Of a DNA stretch of 64,000 nucleotides, positions 1-12,000 are shown one piece after another (position 1 is the first letter of the stretch; the number at the start of each line of letters is the position of its first letter). Origin of the DNA: Trema orientale (taxonomy: Eukaryota > Streptophyta > Magnoliopsida > Rosales > Cannabaceae); contig JXTC01000370.1 in the NCBI GenBank assembly GCA_002914845.1, forward strand, positions 166,570-230,569. The letters are read 5' to 3'. A program made the translations under genes and the position numbers. A model generated the notes under the pieces. It was not told where the DNA came from. It saw nothing but the letters and a program-made list of their open reading frames with translations, and did not search any database.

Positions 1-1370
1 TACTTTACTATGCCATAGAATGTAGTGTTGTCTATTTAATTAATGAAGTCTCTAATTATCGAAGTGAGTCTTCGGATAGAAACACTAGTGTGTTATAAGA
101 AAGTTATAACAGCATCGAATAGAACCTAGTGAATTAGAATTTGAGGTTAAGTGTCGTAACTCAAATTTCTAATTTCACTAATCTAGCACTATTGTAGAAG
201 ACCTTAATCCTAGTGATTAACGAACTTACTTTTATGTGTTTTGTCTTCTTGAGTTACTAAAGGACTAGTTCCGATTTATGGTTCAAACTCCGGTATCTTG
301 GAAGATAAGGTATATGAAATGTGTAGAACGTTTCTCATGATGGACACCATGCATATAATGTCACTTTGAGTTTTTTCAAGTACTTGGATAATATAAACCA
401 GGGCCCCGGTATTCACTATGTGAATTTGACTGTGTTAGTATGAGCAGATACAAACACCATAGTCAACTATTATCTATTAGATGAAAAATGGCAACTCAAA
501 GGTAAATATGTACTAGAGGGGTAATACGGTAATTTCACCCTACTAGTACGGCATTACATCGGGGGTATGTCTGCAGGTATAGTATATGCTAAATGGATCA
601 AGCTAATTAATTGTTAATAAGCTTCACAGAAAAATAAATGACATTTAATCCAAGAGTTCAATATTGGGCCTATAGTGGTGTGCCCCAATATTAATGGACA
701 AGGCCCAATCATAATTAAGAGTTAATTATGATAGTGGGTATATGGTCCATTGGAGCTTGGGCTTTATGGATCCATCTGGTCCCCTGTCTAGCTCAAATTA
801 AAGCCCAATAGTTATTTGATGATCAGTTGAGCCCAACAAGCCCAATAAGCCCATTAGGGTTTACTAATCTCTCTATAGTTAAGAGAAAAGTTCTCTAACT
901 ACAAATAATATGAACTACACGTGAAACACTCCTTGAGAAGAGAGTGTTACACGCATAACAGAGGGAAAAGAAAGAGCAAAAAATTGGCCAGCACTAGGGT
1001 TCACCATCCTTGGTGTTTTTCGGCCATCCCGGAGAAATCAGTTCAAGGAGATTGTCTTCTTGTTCTTTTACGGATCTCTTTGTTGGAAATCAAAAAGGTG
1101 ACCACCCACCGAATCAATCAAATGGCTTTCGAGAATAGACGGGAAGACGAAAAGGTTGTGGAGCGAATCCAGGTATTGTTCTTGTCTAGGTCAAGAGTTA
1201 ATCTATGTTAGATCACGATCCGAAACGTTTTGTAAAAAGAAAAATTTTAAACGACCAATTCCGCTGCGTCTCTTGATTTTACAAAACTATGGTGTTCTTG
1301 AAAATGATTTTATGAAAATATTTTCCGGAAATTTATTCCAGTAAACACCAGCACTTTACTTACTGAGCAT
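1..1370 (+). repeat. Degenerate LTR-like repeat, copy A
   Basis: This stretch has no coding content. It shares an ordered series of blocks with 2060-3800: a '..cgtaactcaa..' block (about 150 and 2350), a 'tgccactttgagtt'-type block (about 358 and 2560), an 'agtattgggcc' block (about 660 and 2870), and a final '..ccgctgcgt..' block (about 1258 and 3660). Two diverged copies in the same orientation suggest LTRs or LTR-like ends of one retrotransposon family. No reverse transcriptase, primer site or target duplication was found. The left end lies outside the window. Ty1-copia is possible but unproven. Confidence 0.4.
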
Positions 1371-2050
1371 TAGCTCATTTAGTTCCTGTGATGTAGGTGA
1401 GGAGATTTTTGATGTATAGAGTTACTGGTTGGCTAGCACGCTTTCTCGTCACCATGATCATACAGATGTAGACGAGCTTGACCTGTGGGCGATGTTTTCT
1501 TTGTATTTTGATATTTTGTGTGTTGTAAATATAACTGCTGATGGCAAGATAAACCGATAAGAATTTTTTGGTTGTACATTTTGTAAAGAGAATTTCAGCA
1601 AGTAATGCCTCGCAGTAGTTTTGTTTAAAAGTTTTGGAAAGTTCAAATTTGCCCACCTTTTTATAAAACTAAAGATATAGTTTAAGAAAGAGTAATACTT
1701 CCTAGTTTGGCTGTATATGACAATATGGTTAAGCCAAGAGGCGTTACATATTTTTATTTTCTGAAAGAAGAATTTTTTTGGTTTCTAAGGAAGAAAAGTA
1801 ATTCTCATCCTTATATGATCAATCCAATTGGAGGAAAAAGTACATTTCTTTAGTAAAAAAATTTACCATCCTAAAAGATATGATTAAGTCTACTTAAGAA
1901 AAATTCAAAGCGAAAATATATATTTTCTTATTTTACTGTAAAATCTGTTGGGATTTTTGCCCTAAAAAGTAAATTTTCAATTTTACCCTTTTGAGTATAA
2001 ATAACTTTCTCTTATATGCAATTATGATATTTGCTAGATTAAAATATCTT
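1371..2050. other. Intergenic, no feature seen
   Basis: AT-rich sequence between the two LTR-like copies. No gene, terminal repeat or RNA gene recognised. Short open frames here have no recognisable motif. Confidence 0.5.
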
Positions 2051-2059
2051 AGTTGAATA

Positions 2060-3800
2060 GTTTATTTATCTGAAAAAGATTCCATGACTTTATTTGTGTA
2101 TAAAGAAACAAACATGATTAAGTATTAATTATGGGGAGACTTGTTTCTTTATCTAAGTCTAAATGAACTAGTTCACAATCTGTAAATAAAGATGGAATAC
2201 TTTATTTACAATAGATTGTAGTATTTGTCTATCTCAACGAGAATGATATGTCTCAAATTATTGAAGTATATGACTTCTGATAGAAATACTAATACAACAA
2301 ATAAGTTATGTATATTGAACTGGACCAGACAATATAAAGAATTGGAGTGCCGTAACTCAATTCTTATATTACCACAAACTAGCTCTTAGCATGTAGATCT
2401 TAATTCTTGATGTTTGACTGGACTTGCTTTCATGGGTTATAGCCTTTTGATTTGTTAAAAGACTAACCTCCATGAAATTAGAGGTGAACTCTAACATATT
2501 GGAGGTTATGGCTTATGAATTGATGGGAACACCAAATAGTTAAGGACACTATACATTAATGCCACTTTAAGTTCTTTCAAGATTCATGGAATAATTAAAT
2601 CTAAGATCTTAGTATTCACTTTGTAAATTAGTTGATAATTTTGTCTAAATGGCCATTGAAAACAAAATTATCGACAACATTATTCCTTGATAGAAAGATG
2701 GTAACTTAAAGATAAATAGGTGTTGAAGGAGTATTACGGTAATTTCACCTATCCAACTACGGCATTGTACAGGGATTCTACATGTGGTATGGAATATGCT
2801 AGATGGATCGGTTAATCAATGTTAGTTAATTGAATCTCTTTAAAAGGCATGACATTTAATCTAAGAGTGCAGTATTGGGCCTTTAGTGGAATGTCCCCTT
2901 TACTAATAATATTTATATAAATACCATAATAAGAGTTATTATGTATTTATCATACTATTGGAGCTTAGATTATTTGGATCCATTAAGTCCCTTGTCTAAC
3001 TCAATAAAACTCAATAATTGGTTGGTGGTATTTGTGAAATTAGTTTCATGAAACTGTGTAAAATAATGATTCTACACAGAAGTTGGTATTTTTATAAATA
3101 TGTTTCATAGGTTGGACATATTTATAAAAATACACCCAAAGCCCAAATTGAGAACAAGCTCAATCCTAGTTAGACTAGGGTTAGTAGTTTTTGGCCTCAT
3201 ATATATAAGATACATGAGAGAAAAAACTGCACAGTAATACACATAGTGTCACACGAAAATTACAGAAAGAGAGAGAGGGAGAATTCGGCCAAGGGCTGAG
3301 GAGAGAGGAGAGGAAAAGTTTCCTGCCATCTCACAGTCTCATCTCACGTCCCGGTTTCAAAAGATCAAGAAGGTATTCTTGATCGTTCTCCAACGGAGGA
3401 TTCGACTTGGTGCCCACTCACCTCATCAACCAAGAGCAAGAGCATAGACAAGAAGATCTACGACTGGAGGTTTGATCATCATCAATAAGGAGATCAAGGA
3501 GGAGCACGCTACAAGAGGTAAACCCTAATCTCATCTCTAGGGTTTATGCATCTAGATTTGATTTATGTTATACATGATCCGGTATATGATGCATGTATGC
3601 TCTATGGTTATGAAAACTGCTTTCATGTAAAAATTTTAAAACCTAAATCCGCTATTTTTTTCGCTGCGTTCATGATGTGATCATGTGTTTTCCATATTTG
3701 CATACATGCATGATTTGTCCCAAGTGTTAGGCAATTCTAGCAAAATCCTCACCCAAGAATATGATTACATCATCTAATTTAGATGAATTTTCCGCAGAAT
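2060..3800 (+). repeat. Degenerate LTR-like repeat, copy B
   Basis: Partner of the repeat at 1-1370. It contains a TATA-like 'catatatataag' near 3196, followed by a purine-rich leader with GA runs around 3265-3320 and two 'ctaggg' blocks near 3175 and 3537. This resembles the promoter and leader of an LTR. No protein-coding domain is present. The assignment rests on similarity to copy A and on this layout. Confidence 0.4.
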
Positions 3801-4242
3801 GTTATTAGAAATATAATATAATTTTATAATATATACATAAAGAACATCACAAACGAAAAAGTATTAAGAGGGAGAATAAGAGAGAAAAACCGGTAACAAG
3901 ATTCATGTAGATTAAGAGTAATCAGAAGTTATCTAGGTCTTTTCCGAAAACAAGATATTGTCCATATGATTTGATGAGATTTTGTATTGACATGATGTGG
4001 GTGTTTGAGGAAGATAGAGAGAAAAATAACTTGTAGAATTAAGTATGGAAGCTTTATTGTTTTCTATTATAATATTTAAAAAAATAGTACATGTTACTAA
4101 ATGGATGTACCTTTTGAATCTTTAGCACTCCTCTAATGCCCTCAAAAACAACCATTGGATCTTTTAAAGTTTCTTTACGAAGAGATCCAATGATAATAGT
4201 GCTATGAGGGACTAAGTCCGTAGAAACAAAGTGAGAGACTAA

Positions 4243-4902
4243 GGGGTTATTTGGCATCTTAACTAGAAAAACAGTTTCTTATTTCTAAAAATAAAAAACT
4301 GTTTTCTGATAACAAGTAAGGATGTTTGGCATTATTTTCTGAGAANTCATTCTTTCTCATCATTCGTTCTCTCCTCATTTTATTCCATCACTTTCTCTCT
4401 CATCATTTTCTATCCCTTCATTTTTTTAATCATATTATCTCTCCTCATTCTCTATTGCTGCTTTGTTTTTTATGACTTTCTTTATCTTTATTCTCTCTCT
4501 ATATATGTATTCTTATCACTTTCTCTCTCTTGTGTATTTTCATTAGTTTCTCTCTCTTCTATCTTTCTCAACAGTTTTTATTTACTCATTCTCTTTTATT
4601 ACTTTTTCTCTCATTATTATCTTTTATTATCTTTTCTCTTATGACTTTTTTTCTCCTTATTCTTTTACTTAAATTTATCTCTCGTCACTCCCTCTTAACT
4701 TTTTCTCTCTAAATACTTTTTTTTATAATACAAATATAATTTTTTATATTCATCTATTTTTTTTCCTAAAAATTGTTATAGAAAATATTTGTCAAACACC
4801 CCTTGTTCTCTTAAAACATTATGAAACAGTATTTATTCTGATTTCTGAGAACACAACTCTAAAAATAGAAAACAAAAAACAATGTTAAACATGTCCTAAA
4901 TT
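4243..4902. mobile_element. hAT-like non-autonomous TIR element (degenerate)
   Basis: The ends are imperfect inverted repeats. The left end reads 'ggggttatttggcatctt', and the reverse complement of the right end reads 'aggacatgtttaacattg'. A second inner copy of the same motif is visible on each side ('ggatgtttggcatt' near 4320; reverse complement 'ggggtgtttgacaaat' near 4790). Between them is T-rich, TCTC-rich low-complexity DNA with no coding capacity. No clean 8-bp target duplication was found, so the superfamily is a guess. An ambiguous base (N) lies at 4346. Confidence 0.45.
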
Positions 4903-5333
4903 GGTGCCCATTATTATTAATTTTTTCTATTGCTGTTTTGCTCGTTATTATTAATTTTTTTAAAGAATAATTTAAAGCCCCAACTCCACACGTTACGACA
5001 ACTAAGATCAACATCATGTATTAAATGTAGCTCCTACCTTTTTTAATCTTTATAATATTATGCAGTACGTAGCTAGAGCTAGCTTCGAATATTTGGAAAT
5101 TGCCCTGTGATCAGCTAGGGGCTCCTTGCTGTCTGCCTTCATTTTGCTTCGAATTATGGAACTTTATAGCTTGAGGGCTATAAATACCTAGTTTTGTAGT
5201 ATTAACTGGAAATCAGTTTCTTCATATATGCATGCATAGCACGTTAAGACATCAATCAAAACTCTCTATATATATATATGATAATGTTGCTATATAGTAT
5301 AGATATATCATAAACAAGTATATTATTAATACT

Positions 5334-5478
5334 GCCAACTGATTATAGCTCAGGTAGTCCAAAACTTTAAGAATGTGTGTGTTTGGAGGAATAAAAGTTC
5401 AAACTTTAATAATGTGTGTTATTTTTTTTAAAATTTGTAATAAATAGTAGTCACTAATTAAGCCCTACTTAAAAAATA
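5334..5478 (+). mobile_element. tRNA-derived SINE, degenerate copy
   Basis: The element begins GCCAACTG, has an eroded Pol III A box ('tagctcaggtagtcc', 5345-5359) and a decayed B box ('agttcaaact', about 5396-5405). It then has a GT-rich tract and a tail 'gtagtcactaattaagccctactt' running into a short A run. It is flanked by an exact 15-bp direct repeat, TATATTATTAATACT, at 5319-5333 and 5479-5493. The better-preserved copy is at 51400-51558. Confidence 0.75.
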
Positions 5479-5493
5479 TATATTATTAATACT

Positions 5494-6651
5494 CGTGACC
5501 AACCATATGTATATACAAAACACGTCTATTTAAGTTAAGTTTACGAATAGAATAGACTAATGCCAAACTGTATGGAAAAAAGAGAAGACTACTACTATGG
5601 TTTCATGGGAGCTCCAAATTAAAATCTCCCCGTCTATGTAAAATCCCTTTAAACGTATGATAATATCACGTGGCTATTTATTTATTTATTGGAAAATAAA
5701 AGAGACGTATTTCGTGGAAATATATGCAGTGCCACGCAAAGTGGATCGACTACTTCAGTTTCTCCATATATATTACCAATAATGAAAAGCTTGAGTTAGA
5801 AGATTGATCAACTTGACTATTTCCACGGCCACCTTAATTAATAATACGATCAGGTTTTTCAAATTTTTTTCGTAGTGATATAAGTCAATTAAATCCATGA
5901 TTGATTGCAACGATTACATCAAATCCGCTAATGGAATTAGCTTATAGACCTCGAGAAATTTGACAGATCATTCGGATTAACCTAATTACGTATACATAAA
6001 CATAATATTCTTTTTTTTTTTTTTGGGTTAATGACCATGACTTTTTTGTTTTCGATGTGATTGTTTACCAAATTATTTACCAAATATGGTATCATACTCG
6101 TACCCCATGGATATCGAATATATACTATACGTCGGCTTAATGGTTCTACTTCTAGAACGTAATAAAACTAAACAAAAAATAAGACTCGAATCGTGAAAAC
6201 CCTATATTATTTTTTTTAATTTGCAAGTTGCAACCCACGGGGAGGAAGATCGTCCTATGTTAATCTCCCTCTCCATTTCTCAATTGTATACATATATGTA
6301 TTACTTAGATCTTTTATTTTGTAACGTTTTATTAAATCCCTGATTTATATTTTGTAATGTTTTATTAAATCGCTCTTTATGTATTAATGAAGTCTTTATT
6401 CACATAGATTTAGTTTCATGAAAGTTGTTAGTTTTCTCTCTGGTTTTGTTACTCAAATAGTTTTTATTTTTTATTATTTTATTTTTTTTGTCTTCTAGAC
6501 GTGAAACTTCTAGAATCCTAATATAGAAGAATTAGTTATATTGTTGAAAAAAAAACAACTCAGGTGTTCGGAAAGGGATTTTGAAATAGAGTTAAAAATG
6601 TCTATTTATTGGGGGAGCTCTAATGTTATCCAACGTACACCTATTCGTAGA
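5494..6651. other. Intergenic, no feature seen
   Basis: AT-rich non-coding DNA with homopolymer tracts (poly-T near 6012-6024). Nothing further recognised. Confidence 0.5.
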
Positions 6652-6660
6652 TTTGATTAT

Positions 6661-6864
6661 GAGATAATGCTAGGTATCCCAGATAATTTACCAAATTTTT
6701 AATACCAACACATGTAGCAAGTGAGTTTTTACTATTCAATTGGTGAAATGTATTAAATTTATCTGTGTTAAGTTTCAGTACACCAATTGAATGTTGACAA
6801 CTCATTTGTCACATGTGGTGGTATAAAAATTTTAGTAAACTATTTAGGATACCTAGCATTATCC
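6661..6864. mobile_element. MITE with 9-bp TSD (Mutator-like)
   Basis: A 204-bp element with inverted ends of about 50 bp. Left 'gagataatgctaggtatcc' pairs with the reverse complement of the right end, 'ggataatgctaggtatcc'. Flanking 9-bp direct repeats are TTTGATTAT (6652-6660) and TTTGATTGT (6865-6873), one mismatch. A 9-bp duplication is typical of Mutator-like elements. It is non-coding. The termini resemble those of the MITE at 15995-16175 (shared GA-n-AATGCTA). Confidence 0.8.
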
Positions 6865-6873
6865 TTTGATTGT

Positions 6874-8932
6874 GTAGTGCATGTCAACTATATCGATCTC
6901 TTGCATTGTTTTTCCTCCTTGTGCATCAGCACAACACAAAAGTTTGATCGATTATTTACCGTCATGCATTATTAATAATTTGATCTTAGCATTAGATTTA
7001 TCATTGGAATGAACTAATACTTTTCAATTAAGATAGGGATATGATGCAAAGGAAAATTTTTACTTTTAAAAATTAAAGAAGACAGATATAATTAAGATTG
7101 TTAATACGTCAGTGTTATAACACAAATCAAGTGAATTTCAAAAAAAAAAAAACACAAATAAAGCGAGTATTTTTTTCTTTTAATATTAAAAAAGATTACA
7201 CATACCTATGAGTGAAAATTAAATGATGAGCGAAAAAAGGTCACCAAACATAATAAATATTCTTATCCGAAAGAATAAATTCTATGAACTGCTTTTTTTG
7301 AGCTAATTAAGCTGTAACTAGTAAGCTTCCTATCAAAATAAAAGCTGCAAAAGAGAGAGTAAATCAAATTCCAAAATGGAAGACAACCAAGTAAAAAGTG
7401 AACGCATAGCATGAGAATTTTATTTTTTTATTTTTCATTTTTTTAAGATAAGAAAGGTATTTGGAGAAGAATATTTAAAGAAGCAGTTTAAGCTAAAGGT
7501 TTATCAACAATGACGTCGATTCATTTTTTCTTCTTTTCAAAGTCAAGGTAAAACCTATGATTAGATGATCATCATCGACGATTTCAAGCCGGCTACATTA
7601 TTGGCGTCCTTGAGGATCCACTCAGATTTATTAAAAGCGTGTTGCACAAACTCTAATTTTTTTTTTTTTTTTAAGAAAAAGAAAGGAAGCTAACACTAAT
7701 AATATTTTTACCTACACTTGTCAATAATGAAATGCAAAAATTTCTACATAAACCAATTTAACAAGTTTGGATAACAATTACTCTTTATGTTTTGGGTACA
7801 TGTAGTACACCTTGAAAGAATTTGACTAATTCATATATGGAGAAAACTAAATTGGCCTTTATGCTATTGATGTGTTCAAAACAATAACAATATGTTCAAC
7901 GTTGATATTAGATAAATCTGCATAAAAATATCATTTTTCTCCCAGAAAAAAAAAATAATAAAAGGTGTAGTACTGCGGATTATTATTCTCCAGTCAAACC
8001 GTTATGATGGCTTCAAAATTAGTACACTAAAGCAAATTTTATTCCTTCTGTATAAAACCGTTGATTATCTGTATATGAGTCATGAGATGTCCCACAATCC
8101 ACTTTCTAACCTTGTTTTTATTTTTTTATGTGGTTAATTGTCTTATATTATTTCACTTTCCATATACATTTCAGGAAATTACTGTAAAAATAATTAGAAA
8201 TTTCAGGAGATTACTGCATACGCGTTTACCTTCTAGTAAACGTCAATCATCATCTGAGAATGGTAGGTCTCCAAAAATTAGTTATCCATAAGGGAGTACA
8301 ATAAGTCGATTTTAATAGTAAAAGACTTATTAGTATTACCAACGAGTTAATGCCGCCTATTTACGTGGCACCAATAATTTTTTTTATTATTCTTTTTGCT
8401 GAAGTAGGAATATTTTAAAGCAAAAGACAAACAATGTTCATAAGAGAACAAAAACTCAAAAGCCGCCACATAAATAAAAAAAACATGGAAGAAAAGCCAT
8501 GAAACCAACTAAGATATTCTATTCGTCCTCATTTGTAATTAGATTAATTTCGACTCTACTTCATTAAAATTAACAAGTTAACATAAATCAATTATTTCTC
8601 CCCCAAAAATGGAAAAAAAAAAAAAAAGGTTTCCAACAGTGGAGCTAAAACTCTATTGGTCTGACCAAACCAAAGAACAAACAACATATGGACATCAAAC
8701 CAACTACTCCTCAAACTTTCGTTCCATAAATAAATAAATAAATCAATAAATAAAGTAAAATAAAAATGAACTTACCTTTGAGCCAAATAATATTTAGAAA
8801 CCCCCCCCCCAAAAAAAAAAAGAGAGAGAAGATATAGCCATATATACCATATGCAGATATTGACGAAGCTGCTTAGCTTAATTTCATTTAGTCTAGTCAA
8901 CGGTCTTGCCTAACTATATTATTATTTCCCTC
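6874..8932. other. Upstream flank of LOX gene 1
   Basis: AT-rich DNA without a supportable gene. It holds A and T homopolymers (7141-7152, 7660-7672, 8621-8628) and a C-run/A-run junction at 8802-8820. Distal promoter elements of LOX gene 1 probably lie here, but I cannot point to specific ones. Confidence 0.45.
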
Positions 8933-8940
8933 TATAAATA
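8933..8940 (+). promoter_or_regulatory. TATA box of LOX gene 1
   Basis: TATAAATA, 146 bp upstream of the start codon. All three lipoxygenase genes have the same core, 'tataaatacca' or close to it, at comparable distances. This supports it as the real core promoter and shows the promoters were duplicated with the genes. Confidence 0.7.
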
Positions 8941-9078
8941 CCACGAGGTCCGTCCATAATACCTGACTTTTTATTAATCCAAAACCATATAGTTACTTTG
9001 TTCTCTATATTGCAAAACCTTTACATCAAATTCTTTACTTAGTCCTTCTGAAATTAACACCAAAAAAAAAAGAAAAAG

Positions 9079-12000
9079 ATGCTGCAAAACATCATCAATG
9101 CAATCTCCGGCGACGATGGGAATAACGACAATAGAAGGATCAGGGGAACTGTCGTTTTGATGAAGAAAAATGTGTTGGATTTCAATGACTTCCATGCTTC
9201 GATTCTTGATCGAGTTCATGAGTTAGTGGGCAAAAGGGTTTCTTTGCAGCTCATTAGCTCTGTTAATGGCGACCCTGGTTTGTTCTCTTCTCTTCTCTGC
9301 TTGAATCTTGATTTATGTCGTTTGCTTTAATGGGTGCTCTTTCTTTTGTGTCATTTAATTGTGGGGGTGTAATTAATAATTAACTATTATATTGGTTCAT
9401 ATTTTTGTTAAAAGAAAAAACACTTAAAAACTAATGTGATGAAACTGTTGCATACCCTTTTGGATGTGTTCAATATTATGTACGAAAAAGCAGAGCTTTT
9501 TAGCAAGCTAACAATTTCTTTTTTTCCTTTTTATAAAATAAATTTTCATTTTAACCCAAAAGAGGGATTGAGATTCAGCTTATAACGGGCCAAAAAAGGT
9601 TATAAGAGGCTTAATCTCTTATTAGCGGCCCATTGGAAGTGGGGTTAGGATTTTATTGGAATTTTTTATCTTATATCATATTACTATGATGTCTTAGTTT
9701 AGATTAAAAAACAAATTTGGAATCATCTTGGCATTTACAATAATAAGATTTCCTATGAATTTGTCTCCTTCTTTTCCATGTATGGGACCTAAAAAGGTGC
9801 TGAACACAATCAATAAGGACAACCAATGGAATTTTCGAATTCTATTATTCTATTTTTCATTTCGAAGAAGGACAATCTGAAAGTTGGAATGGGAAAATGC
9901 TTTACTTGATACTGTAGGCATGAAACTGAGATTTTCAGGGATTTTGTTTCATTGATGTTTAATTGTTTAATGTTTTGATTTAAATAATGAGATATGCACA
10001 GATTTTATAGTCGGGCAAACTGTAACGACACGCTTTATTATTTGTGGTTCGGAGTCACACTATCTTTTTTTTATTTTGAAACACATGATTATCCATTCAT
10101 CCTTGAAAGATAAGTCAACGATTACAAATTGACACGTGTACGATCGACGGCTAGCAGCCCTTCTACTTGTTCCTTATAATTTCCACAAATAGTTAAGCCA
10201 TTTATTTTCTTTAGTCATGGGCACATTGTTGAATAAATGGATACTAGGACTAGGAACAGTCTATGATATGCAAAATACTACAATATTTGACCCTGATCTG
10301 ATCAAAACTGATTTTTTTCTTTCCTTGGCCAAGAAGCAAAATTTTTTAATCAGGAAAATTGATAAAAATTGTTTCTCAATGCATGTTTTGGTAAATAAAT
10401 ACCATTCATAGAATCATCCAGAGATAAAAAAAAGGGGATGGCTACGGTAGGGGCGTCCCTACGTAGGGTCATGCCTTAATTATCGTTGGATGGGAATCTG
10501 TGGGGAATAACAGGAATCTGTGAAGAATCTATTTATATACAGATTCCCATCCAACGGTGAATAGACAGGGCCCTACGTAGGGACGCCCTTACTGTAGACG
10601 CGTCCTAAAAAAAATTAAAACTTCATATTATAAATGTTTGAACTAAATTGGTAGAGCCAACTTCAAAGTTCTACTGATATATTACCAATTAGAAGCATGT
10701 CAAAGGATTTATTTGTTTATTCTTAAACTTGATATATAATATATTCATACATATATATATATGTACATTTCAGAAAATGGGCTGCAGGGGAAGCTTGGAA
10801 AGCCAGCTTACTTGGAGGACTGGATAACAACGATCACCCCATTGACAGCAGGGGAGTCTGCATTCAAGGTTACCTTTGACTTGGAAGATGAAATAGGAGT
10901 TCCAGGAGCTTTCCTAATAAGAAATAATCATCACAGTGAATTCTACCTCAAGACTCTCACTCTTGAAGATGTTCCTGGTGAAGGCCGTGTCCATTTTGTC
11001 TGCAACTCATGGGTGTACCCTGCAAAACATTACGAAAAAGACCGCGTTTTCTTCAGCAACAAGGTAACTAAATCATCTCAACTACGCAAAAAGAAACTTT
11101 ATTATCAATAAAGTAAGTTTAGCTGTTCTAGTTATGGAAAAGGGTCAGCATTGAGTTACACATTGAAGCAAGTTTCGTTTTGGTCATGGATGATGAGCTA
11201 AACTCTTGTTATGTATGTTGGTGTAGACATATCTTCCAAGTGAAACACCAGCTCCACTTCTTAACTACAGAAGAGAAGAACTAGTTAGCTTGAGAGGAGA
11301 TGGAAAAGGAGAGCTCCAGGAGTGGGATAGAGTTTATGACTACGCTTACTACAATGATTTGGGGAATCCGGATAAGGGTCCAGAATATGCTCGTCCTGTT
11401 CTTGGAGGGTCTACTGACTACCCTTACCCTCGTAGGGGAAGAACTGGCAGACCACCAACCGAGACAGGTTAGACTTTTATTTACACTTCTGTTCTTTGTC
11501 TAATTTTTAAATCTGGCTTTTGTTCATTTAGCTATGACGAATAGGGAGCAGCTCAGGATTTTGCTCTTAAATTAATTGTATCATTCTTATTCCTAATTAA
11601 TATTCTGGTAACATACTATGAGTCTATGACAGATCCTAACACCGAGAGCAGGCTAAAGGTTCTTAAGAGTTTGAACATTTATGTCCCGCGAGATGAACGA
11701 TTCGGGCACTTGAAGATGTCAGATTTCCTTGCTTATGCACTGAAATCTGTAGCTCAAGTCATTAAACCTGAGCTAGAATCCCAATTTGACAGCACTCCAA
11801 GTGAGTTTGACAGCTTCGAAGATGTGTTGAATATCTATGAAGGAGGACTTGAGCTGCCTAAAGGATTGCTTGACAACATAAGAGAAAACATCCCTGCTGA
11901 GATGCTCAAGGAAATATTCCGAACTGATGGAGAACGACTCCTCGAGTACCCTCTACCTCAAGTGGTTAAAGGTAAGCATATATTATGGCACAGTCGTTGA

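Noticed and set aside
4530-4712. A hydrophobic, membrane-like small protein
   Set aside because: It comes from translating TCT/T-rich low-complexity DNA inside a TIR element.
9278-9330. Reading exon 1 of LOX gene 1 through to the stop at 9330
   Set aside because: A GT donor at 9278 aligns exactly with the donors of genes 2 and 3, and the extension has no match in the sisters.
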